DNA from: Hydrogenophaga sp. NFH-34
GTDB lineage: Bacteria > Pseudomonadota > Gammaproteobacteria > Burkholderiales > Burkholderiaceae_C
Length of the DNA stretch: 64,000 bases
Assembly (NCBI RefSeq): GCF_021401345.1
Contig: NZ_JACBGE010000007.1
Location: forward strand, 62,001-126,000
Direction: 5' to 3'
Part shown: piece after piece, positions 26,275-35,307 of the stretch
Position numbering within the stretch: position 1 is the stretch's first letter
Layout of the letters: every line of letters starts with the position of its first letter
The notes under the pieces: generated by a model
What the model was told of the DNA's origin: nothing
The model's input: only the letters and a program-made list of their open reading frames with translations
Database searches by the model: none
Translations under genes and position numbers: made by a program

Positions 26275-27105
26275 TCAGCGGCGCATTTGCTGGCGCAGCT
26301 CGGCGCAGTGGTCGCGGGGCGGTTGCGGCGGTGTGCGCCAGACGCGGTCTGCGGCCTGCGCTTCCGGAGTGGTGAGCGGTTGGTCGGTCTGAGCCAGCGA
26401 AACAATCACCCGGTACGGGCTGTCCGGCGGCAGGTGCCGGGGCACGCCCAGGTCGCGCCGGACATGGCCGTTGCCCGCCACCAGCAGCACGGTGGCTCCC
26501 GCGCGCTGGGCGCCCCGGGCCGTGTCGGCCATGGTGCGGTCGCGGGCGATCTGGATGCGGGCCATGGGCGCGACCTGCGCCTCGGGCAACAGGCCGCAAT
26601 GGCCTTCGCGGAGGGCGTCGCGCTGCTGCTGCAGGGCCGCAGGGTCGAGGGTGCTGTCGAGCGTGGTGTCGCTCATCGCCGGGCGCATGCGTTCGCGGGG
26701 CAGGTTGCCGCCCAGCACCGGCACGTCGGCGCGCACCGCCGCCATCACCACCGGGCCATAGACCGCCCAACGCCAGTGGCCGCTGTTGGCCTCGTCGGCC
26801 CAGCCCAGCGCCTGGCGTACCCGGGCTTCGTCGGCGTCCCGGGGCAGGCCGGTGGTCTGCCGGCCCTGCTCCAGCATTTCCAGCACCACCGCCGCGAGCA
26901 CGCCCTGTTGGGCCAGCCGTTCGACGGTCTGGCGCTGCAGAGCCTGATGCTCGGGCGCGTCGTGCTGTTCGCCCAGCAGCAGCACCGGCGTGGGCATCAG
27001 GCCGTCCAGGCGGCCGGCGTCGGCCAACGGATCGGGTGCCGAGGCACAGCCGCTGCCCAGCGCGGCCACGCAGGCCAGTAACATCAGCACTTTTCGCGTA
27101 TTCAT
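26275..27105 (-). CDS. ChaN family lipoprotein (haem/iron-related)
   Basis: The 276-residue precursor has a lipoprotein signal ending GSGCAS with Cys20. The body shows the ChaN-like core: VLLLGEQHDAPEH near 45, ANSGHWRWAVYGPV, ARDRTMADTA and VLLVAGNGHVRRDLGVPRHL. The Campylobacter homologue ChaN binds haem and has been linked to iron uptake; a hydrolase role is also suggested by its EreA-like fold. The gene is convergent with the zinc-ribbon gene (4-base gap) and divergent from the AbrB transporter. Confidence 0.82.
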   Translation of the reverse strand: MNTRKVLMLLACVAALGSGCASAPDPLADAGRLDGLMPTPVLLLGEQHDAPEHQALQRQTVERLAQQGVLAAVVLEMLEQGRQTTGLPRDADEARVRQALGWADEANSGHWRWAVYGPVVMAAVRADVPVLGGNLPRERMRPAMSDTTLDSTLDPAALQQQRDALREGHCGLLPEAQVAPMARIQIARDRTMADTARGAQRAGATVLLVAGNGHVRRDLGVPRHLPPDSPYRVIVSLAQTDQPLTTPEAQAADRVWRTPPQPPRDHCAELRQQMRR

Positions 27106-27147
27106 GCGCGGAATACTACGGCCAACCACGCCGCGCCCGAACAGGCC

Positions 27148-28266
27148 GTGGGCCGCCTTCCGATCTTGACCGCTTCCGCCCCTGTGCCCCACCGCCCCTG
27201 GGGCATGCCCTTTCTGGTTCGCGTGCTGCTGACGCTGGTTCTGGCGTACGCGGCGGCGCGCCTGTGCGTCTGGTGGCAGACCCCCATTCCCTGGATGATC
27301 GGGCCGCTGGTCGCGACCTCGGTGCTCTCCGTGCTCGGCCTGCCGACCACGAGCTGGGTGCCGCTGCGCAATGCCGGCCAAGGGGTCATCGGCGCGGCAC
27401 TGGGCCTGTATTTCACCCCGGCGGTGGGGGCGCTGGTGGTCGGCCTGTGGTGGGCCATCGGTCTGGGCATCGTCTGGGCCCTGACCCTGGGGCTGGGTTT
27501 TGGCGCATGGTTGCGGCGTGTGAACGGTCCGCGCATGGCCGCGCTCAGTCCGTCGCAGCGTTTTTCCACCACCTATTTCGCGGGCGCGATCGGCGGGGCT
27601 TCCGAAATGACCTTGCTGGCGGAGCGGCATGGCGCCCGCACCGACCTGGTGGCCTCGGCCCACAGCCTGCGGGTGCTGCTGGTGACGCTGGCCGTGCCTT
27701 TCGCCATGCAGGCTTGGGGGGTGCACGGTCTGGACTTGTCTCTGCCGTCCGCGCGCGACGTGCTCTGGCCCGGCCTGCTGGGGCTGGGCGGCCTGGCGCT
27801 TGTCGGGGGCTGGGCCATGCAGCGGGCCGGGCGGGCCAACCCCTGGTTCATGGGGGCGCTGGTGGTCACCATGGGCGTGACGCTGGCGGGCGTCACGCTT
27901 TCGGCGCTGCCCGGCTGGCTCACGGCGGGGGCGCAACTGGTCATCGGTGTGAGCCTGGGGGTGCGGTTCACGCCGGCGTTCGTGCACACGGCGCCGCGCT
28001 GGTTGGGCTCGGTGGCGCTGGCCACCGTCGCCATGATGCTGCTGTGTGCGGGGTTCGGGCTGCTGCTGGCGCGGCTGACCGGCCTGCATCCGGCCACGCT
28101 GGTGCTGGGCACCTCGCCCGGTGGTATTGCCGAAATGGCGATCACCGCCAAGGTATTGCAACTGGGCGTGCCGGTGGTGACGGCGTTCCAGGTGTGCCGG
28201 CTGGTGGCGGTGCTGGTGCTGGTCGAGCCGGTGTACCGGTGGTGGTGCGCGAGATCGGCCGGCTGA
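27148..28266 (+). CDS. AbrB/AmoA-type duplicated membrane transporter
   Basis: The 372-residue integral membrane protein has about ten hydrophobic segments and the internal duplication of the AbrB/YdaH ('ammonia monooxygenase regulator') family. The two repeats contain matching motifs: GAIGGASEMTLLA in the first half and GTSPGGIAEMAITAKVL in the second. Substrates of this family are not settled. The GTG at 27148 gives a 19-residue leader; an ATG near 27205 (MPFLVRV) is also possible. Confidence 0.82.
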   Translation: MGRLPILTASAPVPHRPWGMPFLVRVLLTLVLAYAAARLCVWWQTPIPWMIGPLVATSVLSVLGLPTTSWVPLRNAGQGVIGAALGLYFTPAVGALVVGLWWAIGLGIVWALTLGLGFGAWLRRVNGPRMAALSPSQRFSTTYFAGAIGGASEMTLLAERHGARTDLVASAHSLRVLLVTLAVPFAMQAWGVHGLDLSLPSARDVLWPGLLGLGGLALVGGWAMQRAGRANPWFMGALVVTMGVTLAGVTLSALPGWLTAGAQLVIGVSLGVRFTPAFVHTAPRWLGSVALATVAMMLLCAGFGLLLARLTGLHPATLVLGTSPGGIAEMAITAKVLQLGVPVVTAFQVCRLVAVLVLVEPVYRWWCARSAG

Positions 28267-28272
28267 GGGGCC

Positions 28273-28300
28273 CAAAAAACGAAGCCCGGCAGGGCCGGGC
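28273..28300 (-). terminator. Intrinsic terminator downstream of the DUF3567 gene
   Basis: Read on the minus strand, a perfect 7-bp stem (GCCCGGC/GCCGGGC, loop CCT) is followed by TTCG and six T residues. It lies about 90 bases past the DUF3567 stop and near the end of the convergent AbrB gene. This is a good factor-independent terminator for the minus strand. Confidence 0.7.
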
Positions 28301-28388
28301 ATTCAAGAAAGGCGATGGAGGCCGTTGCCGAAAGGGCGGTGGCTGATCACCCGCGGGCGGCACAGGGGCTCGCAATGCGGGAGCGTCT

Positions 28389-28670
28389 TCAGTGCATGAC
28401 CACCGGCATCTGGGCCAGGGTGGCATAACCTTCGAGCGTGTCTTCCACCTCTTCCTGCGACGGCATGTCGTTTTGCCAGGCATTGATCTGCTGCTGGAAC
28501 AGCTCGGCCCACGAGCCATCAAGGTAGACCTCTTTGCCCGAGCGCTTGTCCACGATTTCAAAACCGTGGCGTGGCATCTGCGGGCCTGCAGGCGCGGTCT
28601 CGCCTTCGGCCGGGGCATTGGCCAGGATATGGACCACGGCAAAGGCTTCTGAGTCGTAGAGCATGTGCAT
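28389..28670 (-). CDS. DUF3567 family small protein
   Basis: The 93-residue acidic protein begins MHMLYDSEAFAVVHIL and includes HGFEIVDKRSGKEVYLDG and SQEEVEDTLEGY. This matches DUF3567, a short family confined mostly to Burkholderiales with unknown function. The first ATG (28670) was chosen by family similarity; six more codons are open upstream. It stands alone and is followed by an intrinsic terminator. Confidence 0.8.
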   Translation of the reverse strand: MHMLYDSEAFAVVHILANAPAEGETAPAGPQMPRHGFEIVDKRSGKEVYLDGSWAELFQQQINAWQNDMPSQEEVEDTLEGYATLAQMPVVMH

Positions 28671-28861
28671 GGCTGAAAAATCCTTCAAAGAGAGCCTGAG
28701 CGGCTCTGTACTTTTTATATCGGCAAACGGCCCACCTTCTGCAGGCCCGATGGGTTTTAGATGGTTCCACCGCCCAAAGATTCAAGATGCGTGTGTTTTT
28801 CGGCACATTTCCGGGCTTGGCGGTGCCAACAGGGGCTGCGCCATCACCAGTGGCCCGCGCC

Positions 28862-30157
28862 TCAACGCTGTGCCGGCGGTTCGGGCTGGACCGCGATCGG
28901 GGGCAGTTCGGTGAGCTGCTGGTCCGCCACATCGCCGTTGCGGCTGGTGAGCCGGATGCGCACCGGCAGGTGGCGCAGGCTCGGGGCCAGCCAGATTTCC
29001 ACGCGCTGATCGAATTCCTTGCGGGGGCTGCGCAACAGCTTGCGGGCCCGAACGGTGCCGGCCGGCAGCGCCAGGTCTTCTTCGGGCCCGACTTCGAATT
29101 GCCAGACTTCGGACGATGTGGTGTCGGTCACCGGCAGGCGCACGATCTGCCCGGTTCCCAGCGCGTCGGGCCGCGCGTTGAGCAGCAGGCCCAACTGCAG
29201 AATGACCGACACGCGGTCCTGCGCGCCGGGCAGCAGGGGGGCGTCCGGGGTGTTGCGGCTGTAGCGGATGCGGCCTGCGGTGCGGTCGAAATGGGCCGCA
29301 GTCTCGCTGCGGCGGCGGTCGGCGAAGCGTTCGGGTTCCAGACCCGCAGGGCCGATACGGCCCGTGCTTTCCTGCTGGCGGCTGCCCACCAGAAAGGCGC
29401 TGATTTCCGTGCGCGCGGTGTAGCTGCCGCCGTCGTGCTGCCAGGCCAGCACGCTGCCAGCGTGGTACTGGAAGCCCTTGCTCTGGCCGCTGACGGTGTA
29501 GCGCAGCTCGGTGCTGCCGGCCAACTGGTTCGCCAGATTGCCCGCCGAGGGCAGCAGGTTGTGGGCGTCGGGAGCGCTGTCTGCGCGCAGGCTGGCCGTG
29601 GGTGAAGGCGTTGCCACGGGGGCCGGCGGGGCGGTCTGTGGTTCCGGGGAAGGGGTGGGTGCCGGTGCTTCGGCCACAGCGGGGGGCGGGGGAGGCGCTG
29701 GCGCGTCGGCCACGGCGGGCTCTGGAAGCGGCTCCGGTTCAGGGACGGTTGCAGGGGCTTCGACCACGGCGGGCGCGGGCGGTGGTGGCGGTGGGGCCTT
29801 GCGCGGCGCTGGCGCTGGCGCTGGGGGAGGCGGTGGTTCGGGCCGCGGTTCTGGCAGCACGATCCAGCGCACCGTGCTTCGCTCGACAGGCAGGGGGGCG
29901 AGCGTGGGCACCGTGGTGGGCGTGCCGGCGGCGGGGGTGGGGGTGTTCGCCTGATCGCTGCGCGCAGGCAGGGCGTCCTGGGCGTTGGGGCTGTTCCGGC
30001 TGGAAAAGCTCCACAGCGGTGCCCCGGCCAGTCCCCACAAATGGGCCAGCAGGACACCGCCGCCCAGCAGCGCCAGCGTGCGAGCGCCCGGGCCGGGCGC
30101 CAGAGACGGGAGCGGGGAGCGGCTCGCTGGCACGGCGGATGGCCCGACTCTGGTCAT
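28862..30157 (-). CDS. DUF3108 family envelope protein with proline-rich spacer
   Basis: The 431-residue protein has one N-terminal membrane helix (about 25-45), a long Pro/Ala/Glu-rich spacer (about 98-185) like that of TonB, and a C-terminal DUF3108 domain (RYTVSGQSKGFQYHAGSVLAWQ onward, ending VRIRLTSRNGDVADQQL). DUF3108 proteins are predicted periplasmic beta-barrel-like or lipid-handling domains of unknown function. The start overlaps the stop of the IclR gene by four bases, so they are co-expressed. Confidence 0.8.
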   Translation of the reverse strand: MTRVGPSAVPASRSPLPSLAPGPGARTLALLGGGVLLAHLWGLAGAPLWSFSSRNSPNAQDALPARSDQANTPTPAAGTPTTVPTLAPLPVERSTVRWIVLPEPRPEPPPPPAPAPAPRKAPPPPPPAPAVVEAPATVPEPEPLPEPAVADAPAPPPPPAVAEAPAPTPSPEPQTAPPAPVATPSPTASLRADSAPDAHNLLPSAGNLANQLAGSTELRYTVSGQSKGFQYHAGSVLAWQHDGGSYTARTEISAFLVGSRQQESTGRIGPAGLEPERFADRRRSETAAHFDRTAGRIRYSRNTPDAPLLPGAQDRVSVILQLGLLLNARPDALGTGQIVRLPVTDTTSSEVWQFEVGPEEDLALPAGTVRARKLLRSPRKEFDQRVEIWLAPSLRHLPVRIRLTSRNGDVADQQLTELPPIAVQPEPPAQR

Positions 30158-31041
30158 GCCCCCGGGCCGCGGTACCCCAGGTCGGCGCTCAACTGGGCCG
30201 TGGCGCGCAGCAAGGCCTGCGCCGGCCCACCGTCCCAGCGGGTGTCGAGCGTGGTCACCGATCCAAGCACCACGATGCCCATCGCCAGACGGCCCTGTGC
30301 GTCGAACACCGGGGCACAGAAGCCGCCCACGCCTTGGAGCAGGCTGTTGACCACGCGCGACAGGCCGTGCTGGCGGGTTTCGTCCATCAGGGCCTGGACA
30401 TCGGCCTGGGAGCGGGGCACATCGGTCAGGTAGTCGTTGACCGGGAGCTTCTTGAGGCGCGCCAGTTCGTCGCGAATCATGGGCGGAATGCGCTCGCCAT
30501 CGCGCCCCTCATGCTTCATGAAGGCGGCAAAACAGCGCCCCGTGGCCGAAGTCAGCAGCGGCATCACATCGCCCAGGCGCAGGGTCACGGGCACGGTTTG
30601 GGGGGCTTCGGCCCAATGCACCATGGTCGGCCCCTGGTTGCCCCAGACGGCGATGGCCAGCGTGTGGCCGGTTTCGGCCAGCAACGCCGGCACGCGCTCG
30701 CGCGCCAGCTTGACGGCATCGATGCGCGACAGGCTGGCCAGGCCCAGGCGCAGCGCGGCCGGGCCGAGGTCGTAGCGCGTGCTCACCGGATCCTGCATCA
30801 CCAGGCCCATGCGCTGGAAACTCACCAGATAGCGGTGGGCCTTGGCCGAACTCATGCCGGCGCTGGCGGCCAGGTCGCGCAGCATGAGGGCGCCCGGCGC
30901 GTCCGAAAGGGCGCGCAGCAACTCGAAGCCCACCTCCACCGACTGGATGCCTGCCCGCAGGTGTTCGGTGTCGTCAGCCTGTTCACCGGACGCGGATGCC
31001 CTGGCGCGGGCGCGGGTTGTTGAAGACGGGCTGGCAGGCAT
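30154..31041 (-). CDS. IclR-family transcriptional regulator
   Basis: The 295-residue protein has an N-terminal winged HTH at about 33-95 (LRDLAASAGMSSAKAHRYLVSFQRMGLV) and an IclR effector domain (IAVWGNQGPTMVHWAEAP, GRCFAAFM, GVGGFCAPVFDAQGRLAMGI). It is divergent from a fumarylacetoacetate hydrolase gene across an AT-rich 151-base region, suggesting that it controls an aromatic degradation step. It is coupled by a four-base overlap with the DUF3108 gene, which has no obvious metabolic link. Confidence 0.88.
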   Translation of the reverse strand: MPASPSSTTRARARASASGEQADDTEHLRAGIQSVEVGFELLRALSDAPGALMLRDLAASAGMSSAKAHRYLVSFQRMGLVMQDPVSTRYDLGPAALRLGLASLSRIDAVKLARERVPALLAETGHTLAIAVWGNQGPTMVHWAEAPQTVPVTLRLGDVMPLLTSATGRCFAAFMKHEGRDGERIPPMIRDELARLKKLPVNDYLTDVPRSQADVQALMDETRQHGLSRVVNSLLQGVGGFCAPVFDAQGRLAMGIVVLGSVTTLDTRWDGGPAQALLRATAQLSADLGYRGPGA

Positions 31042-31192
31042 CAGGGCTTTGAACTAGAATGCAATTCTTACGGATAGGTTAACCGATTTCACTATTCGTA
31101 ATTTCATTTATGCGTGATTCGGTCTACGGGCGCCTCGGTCACATGCGCGGGCGTCGTTTTCGTTTCTTCCTCAGCGGCAACAGGAGACAGGC
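31042..31192. promoter_or_regulatory. AT-rich divergent control region, IclR/FAH genes
   Basis: The stretch around 31045-31115 is markedly AT-richer than the rest of the window, including the palindrome GGTTAACC and the run ACTATTCGTAATTTCATTTATG. It lies between the divergent IclR and hydrolase genes and should hold both promoters and an IclR operator. The hydrolase's ribosome site (ACAGGAGACAG) is at its right end. I cannot assign exact -35/-10 boxes. Confidence 0.5.
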
Positions 31193-32203
31193 ATGAAACT
31201 CGCCACCTACAAGGATGGCTCTCGCGACGGACAACTGGTGGTGGTCTCGCGCGATCTGAGCACGGCCCATTATGCGACGGGCATTGCCCAGAAGCTGCAG
31301 CAGGCCCTGGACGACTGGAACTTCATCGCCCCCCAGTTGCAAGACCTGTACGTCACCCTGAACAACGGCAAGGCGCGCCACGCGTTTCCGTTCGATCCGA
31401 AGCAATGCATGGCGCCGCTGCCCCGTGCCTACCAGTGGGCCGACGGCTCGGCCTACATCAACCACGTCGAGCTGGTGCGCGCCGCGCGCAACAGCGAAGT
31501 GCCGCACAGCTTCTACGAAGACCCGCTCATGTACCAGGGCGGCAGCGACGACTTCATCGGCCCGAACGATGACGTGGTGGTGCCCAGCGAGGACTACGGC
31601 ATCGATTTCGAGGCCGAGATTGCGGTCATCACCGGCGACGTGCCGATGTGCGCCACGCCTGAGCAGGCGATCGACGGTGTGCGTCTGCTGATGCTGGCCA
31701 ACGATGTGTCGCTGCGCAACCTGATCCCGGCCGAGCTGGCCAAGGGTTTCGGCTTCTTCCAGAGCAAACCGGCCACGGCCTTCAGCCCGGTGGCGGTCAC
31801 GCCCGATGAGCTGGGCGATGCCTGGCAGGGCGGCCGCGTCAACCTGACGCTGCAGAGCACCTGGAACGGCCGCAAGGTCGGCATGTGCGATGCCGGCCCC
31901 GACATGACCTTCCACTTTGGCCAGTTGATCGCCCACATTGGCAAGACGCGCAACGTGCGCGCGGGCTCCATCGTGGGTTCGGGCACGGTGAGCAACCGGG
32001 GCGTCGAGGTCAACGGCAAGAAGGACTGGCCGAAGGGCTATTCGTGCATCGCCGAGAAGCGCGCCATCGAAACCATTCTCGACGGCAAGCCATCCACCGG
32101 CTTCATGAAGTTCGGCGACACCATCCGCATCGAGATGAAGGGCCCGGACGGGCAGAGCATCTTCGGCGCCATCGACCAGAAGATCGCCCCGCTGGCGGCA
32201 TAA
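31193..32203 (+). CDS. Fumarylacetoacetate hydrolase family protein
   Basis: The 336-residue enzyme has the FAH metal-binding pattern (DYGIDFEAEIAVITG with the two acidic ligands, ANDVSLRNLIP, FFQSKPATAFSP) and the C-terminal GSIVGSGTVSNRG and MKFGDTIRIEM. It cleaves a beta-diketone-type product, most likely fumarylacetoacetate at the end of the homogentisate route, though fumarylpyruvate from gentisate is possible. The latter would fit the salicylate 5-hydroxylase genes 24 kb away. An IclR regulator is divergent. Confidence 0.88.
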   Translation: MKLATYKDGSRDGQLVVVSRDLSTAHYATGIAQKLQQALDDWNFIAPQLQDLYVTLNNGKARHAFPFDPKQCMAPLPRAYQWADGSAYINHVELVRAARNSEVPHSFYEDPLMYQGGSDDFIGPNDDVVVPSEDYGIDFEAEIAVITGDVPMCATPEQAIDGVRLLMLANDVSLRNLIPAELAKGFGFFQSKPATAFSPVAVTPDELGDAWQGGRVNLTLQSTWNGRKVGMCDAGPDMTFHFGQLIAHIGKTRNVRAGSIVGSGTVSNRGVEVNGKKDWPKGYSCIAEKRAIETILDGKPSTGFMKFGDTIRIEMKGPDGQSIFGAIDQKIAPLAA

Positions 32204-32283
32204 GCCGCCACGCTCCGCCGTTGCCTCCCAGGAGGGGCGATCCGGCGGGGCGGCTCTTTGCCGGCGCGAGCGCCCCGTCCTCC
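32204..32283. repeat. GC-rich inverted repeat between convergent genes
   Basis: Between the stops of the FAH and VOC genes lies an imperfect inverted structure (GCCGCC...CTCCGCCG against CGGCGGGGCGGC), plus an inner CCTCC/GGAGG stem. No strong T run is present. It probably acts as a bidirectional transcription end. Confidence 0.35.
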
Positions 32284-32718
32284 TCAACTGGCGTAGAGGT
32301 CCGCCAGCGAAGCGAAGCCCTTGACCTCGATCGGGTTGCCGAAAGGGTCGCAGAAGAACATGGTCCACTGCTCGCCCGGCTGGCCCTCGAAGCGCACCTG
32401 CGGCGGCAGCACGAAGTCGACACCGGCGGCGGTCAGGCGGTCGGCCAGCGCGCGCCACTCGGTCAGCAGCAGCACCAGGCCAAAGTGCGGCATCGGCACC
32501 ATGTGGTCACCGACCTTGCCGGTGCGGGTGGTCTTGAAAGGCTCGCCCAGGTGCAGCGAGATCTGGTGACTGAAGAAGTCGAAATCGACCCAGGTATCGG
32601 TGCTGCGGCCTTCGGTGCAGCCCAGTACGCCACCGTAAAAGTGGCGGGCCTCGTCCAGGTCGGTGACGTGGAAGGCGAAATGAAACAGGCTTCGGGTGGT
32701 CAGCAGGGTGTCGGGCAT
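32284..32718 (-). CDS. VOC/glyoxalase family protein
   Basis: The 144-residue protein has two beta-alpha-beta-beta-beta units: [23 protein letters not shown] at the start and [10 protein letters not shown]...[13 protein letters not shown] at the end. Candidate metal ligands are His and Glu in these strands. VOC proteins include glyoxalases, dioxygenases and resistance proteins, and the sequence does not say which. It is convergent with the FAH gene. Confidence 0.82.
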   Translation of the reverse strand: MPDTLLTTRSLFHFAFHVTDLDEARHFYGGVLGCTEGRSTDTWVDFDFFSHQISLHLGEPFKTTRTGKVGDHMVPMPHFGLVLLLTEWRALADRLTAAGVDFVLPPQVRFEGQPGEQWTMFFCDPFGNPIEVKGFASLADLYAS

Positions 32719-32789
32719 GCGCGCAGGATATCAGCGCGGGGCGGGCGTTTTCCGTCCCTGGCGGAAAAGCCCGGCCCGGCCACTGGGCC

Positions 32790-33176
32790 TCAGTAGCCGG
32801 GCGTGGGCGCGCTGCGGCTGGCCTGCTCGATCTTGTCCTGGCAGGCCACGCAACGCAAGGCGACCGGGTTGGCGTGCAGGCGCGCGGTGGCGATCGAGGT
32901 GCCGCAGTCCACGCACAGTCCGTAGCTGCCATCGGCCACGCGTTGGAGGGCCGCGTCGATGGCGATCAGTTCGGCCGATTCGCGCTCCTCCAGAGCGAAG
33001 GCCAGGTCGCGTTCGGCGTCGGCCTGGGCCCAGTCGTCGCTTTCCGTCTCGCGGGCATTCGCGGCCGCTTCGGCGCGGCCGATCTTGCCGCCGCGCTGTG
33101 CACGCAACTGCGCCAGCACTTCGGTGCGCATGGCCTGCAGTTGATGGCGGTAGGTGTCGGAAATCGGGGTGCTCAT
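32790..33176 (-). CDS. TraR/DksA-type C4 zinc-finger protein
   Basis: The 128-residue protein has an N-terminal coiled coil and a C-terminal C4 zinc finger ([17 protein letters not shown], then CVACQ), the DksA/TraR signature. It lacks the DxxDxA coiled-coil-tip acids of true DksA ([10 protein letters not shown] precedes the finger instead), so it is more likely a DksA-like accessory regulator that binds RNA polymerase in the secondary channel. It stands alone, divergent from the enoyl-CoA hydratase-like gene. Confidence 0.82.
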   Translation of the reverse strand: MSTPISDTYRHQLQAMRTEVLAQLRAQRGGKIGRAEAAANARETESDDWAQADAERDLAFALEERESAELIAIDAALQRVADGSYGLCVDCGTSIATARLHANPVALRCVACQDKIEQASRSAPTPGY

Positions 33177-33376
33177 GGTTTCTCCTCGGGTTCGCATCGG
33201 GTGCCGCCGGCAGGCGGGCACGGGTTTTATCTTGCGCCCGCACCCTGGGCCGGGCATTGATCGGCGTCAAGCGGGTGACGCCCATGCGCCTGGCGAGAAG
33301 AAAACCCTCGGCGAAAAAGCGGGCGTTTCGGCGCAGAATCGTTGCTTTCGTCCCGCAAAAACAAGGAGAGACAACG

Positions 33377-34216
33377 GTGCCCGCCATCGATTACAGCCGC
33401 TACCAGACCCTCGACATCACCCGCCGCGGCCCGACCGTGGATGGTGTGCCCTCGGTGCTCGACATCCGCATGAAAGCCGACGGCCCCGGTGGCAACGGCA
33501 AGCTGCCTACCGCCGGCCATGACGGCCACTGGGAGCTGAGCGAGATCTGGCGCGACGTGGGGCGCGACGACAGCGTGCGCTGCGCCGTGCTGCGCGGCAG
33601 CGGGATGGGCTTTTCCGGCGGCGGCGATCTGGCGCTGGTGCAGGACATGGCGACCGATTTCGAGGTCCGCACCCGCGTCTGGAAGGAGGCGCGGGATCTG
33701 GTCTACAACGTCATCAACTGCGACAAGCCCATTGTCAGCGCCATGCACGGCCCCGCGGTCGGTGCGGGCCTGGTGGCGGGCCTGCTGGCCGACATTTCCA
33801 TTGCGGCGAAAAGCGCGAAGATCGTCGACGGCCACACCCGCCTGGGCGTGGCGGCGGGCGACCACGCCGCCATCGTCTGGCCGTTGCTGTGCGGCATGGC
33901 CAAGGCCAAGTACTACCTGATGCTGTGCGACCCGATCAGCGGCGAGGAGGCCGAGCGCATTGGCCTGGTGTCGTTGGCTGTCGATGACGACACCCTGCTG
34001 GACAAGGCCTACGACGTGGCCGACCGGCTGGCCGCAGGCAGCCAGACCGCCATCCGCTGGACCAAGTACTCGCTCAACAACTGGCTGCGCCAGGCGGGTC
34101 CGGCGTTCGACACCTCGCTGGCGCTCGAATTCATGGGGTTTGCCGGGCCGGATGTGCGCGAAGGTGTGGCATCCTTGCGCGAGCGTCGTGCGCCGCGTTA
34201 TGGTGCCGATACCTGA
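33377..34216 (+). CDS. Enoyl-CoA hydratase/isomerase family protein
   Basis: The 279-residue crotonase-fold protein has the oxyanion-hole segment [18 protein letters not shown], the second oxyanion loop [18 protein letters not shown] and a C-terminal helical part. One catalytic glutamate position carries a different residue pattern ([15 protein letters not shown]), so hydratase activity is uncertain and another crotonase reaction is possible. It starts with GTG at 33377 behind a strong AAGGAGAG; the ATG further in would remove part of the fold. Confidence 0.85.
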   Translation: MPAIDYSRYQTLDITRRGPTVDGVPSVLDIRMKADGPGGNGKLPTAGHDGHWELSEIWRDVGRDDSVRCAVLRGSGMGFSGGGDLALVQDMATDFEVRTRVWKEARDLVYNVINCDKPIVSAMHGPAVGAGLVAGLLADISIAAKSAKIVDGHTRLGVAAGDHAAIVWPLLCGMAKAKYYLMLCDPISGEEAERIGLVSLAVDDDTLLDKAYDVADRLAAGSQTAIRWTKYSLNNWLRQAGPAFDTSLALEFMGFAGPDVREGVASLRERRAPRYGADT

Positions 34217-34315
34217 CACCCTTCCAGGAGACGACATGGCCCCCCACGCTCCTTCCTGTTCGCGGCACCCTGTGGGGATGCCGGTCTTCCTGATGCGGTG
34301 TGACGGCGGCCGACC

Positions 34316-35293
34316 ATGAGCGATACCCGCGGTTTTGGCGCCTTCGTGCCGGGCTTCGAATTCCTCCAGAACCTGGCTGGCCAGGCCGCCAGCGGTGTGG
34401 CACAAGGGCTGGGGGGCGGCGGCATGCCCAAGCTCTCCAGCTGGGTGGCGCCCACCTTCAATGTGGAAGAGCTGGAAAAGCGCATCGAGGAGCTCAAGGC
34501 GGTGCACTTCTGGCTCGACCAGAACACCAAGGCGCTGTCGGCCACCATCCAGGCGCTGGAGGTGCAGAAGATGACGCTGGCCACGCTCAAGAGCATGAAT
34601 TTCAGCCTGGGCGACGTGGCGGATGCGCTCAAGATGCCGGCCGCCGCGTCGGCATCGCCCTCGGCGGGGGCTTCCGGCAGCGCCGGGTACACCCCGTTTG
34701 CCGGCCTCGAAGTGCCGCCACGCACCTACGGCGCCGCGCCGGTCGAACCTCCGGCCATGCCGCCGGCACCCGCACCCGAAGCGCCTGCAGAGCCCCGGCA
34801 CCGGCGCGCTGCTGCGGCCGCCCAGCCTGCGGCGGCCCCGGCGTCCGGGGTGGTGGACCCGATGCAGTGGTGGGGTGCGCTGTCGCAGCAGTTCCAGTCG
34901 ATCGCCAGCCAGGCGCTGCGCGACGCGGCCGGCCAGATGCCCGGCGCCGCAGCCGCCGCCGGCAATGCGGCGCCAGCGGCCGAGAAAGCGCCGGCATCCC
35001 GCTCCCGGCCGCGCAAGACCGCCGCCAAGAAGGCGCCTGCCCGCGCACCGGCAGCGGCGCCGCGCGCGGCGAAGGCATCACCGGCTGCTGCCCCCGCGCC
35101 AGCGCCGGCCCGTGGCCGCGCTTCGGCCGCGCCTGCGGCCCGCCGGGCGGCCACCCAGAGCGGCCTGGGCGCGGGTGACTGGCCGCTGCCCACGGCGTTT
35201 TTTCCGGGCTTCCAGTCGGCGCCAGCGCCGGCCGCCCCCGCTTCCGCTCCCGCCCCGGCGCCGGCCCGGCGAACCCCGGGGCGTCGCCGCTGA
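34316..35293 (+). CDS. phaM: PHA granule multifunctional protein PhaM
   Basis: The 325-residue protein begins with the conserved PhaM region (PGFEFLQNLAG, VAPTFNVEELEKRIEELKAV, WLDQNTKALSATIQALEVQKMTLATL). A long Ala/Pro-rich tail follows, carrying lysine/arginine clusters (RPRKTAAKKAPARAP) like histone H1 tails. In Ralstonia, PhaM binds PHA synthase and DNA, tethers granules to the nucleoid and activates the synthase. The tail is longer than I expect for the family and is low-complexity. It shares a direction with the preceding enoyl-CoA hydratase-like gene and the following FIST gene. Confidence 0.85.
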   Translation: MSDTRGFGAFVPGFEFLQNLAGQAASGVAQGLGGGGMPKLSSWVAPTFNVEELEKRIEELKAVHFWLDQNTKALSATIQALEVQKMTLATLKSMNFSLGDVADALKMPAAASASPSAGASGSAGYTPFAGLEVPPRTYGAAPVEPPAMPPAPAPEAPAEPRHRRAAAAAQPAAAPASGVVDPMQWWGALSQQFQSIASQALRDAAGQMPGAAAAAGNAAPAAEKAPASRSRPRKTAAKKAPARAPAAAPRAAKASPAAAPAPAPARGRASAAPAARRAATQSGLGAGDWPLPTAFFPGFQSAPAPAAPASAPAPAPARRTPGRRR

Positions 35294-35307
35294 CTTGGCC
35301 TGTTGCA

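Noticed and set aside
29739-30038. Small frames within the proline-rich spacer of the DUF3108 gene
   Set aside because: They arise from the GC-rich Pro/Ala repeats and shift frame with them.
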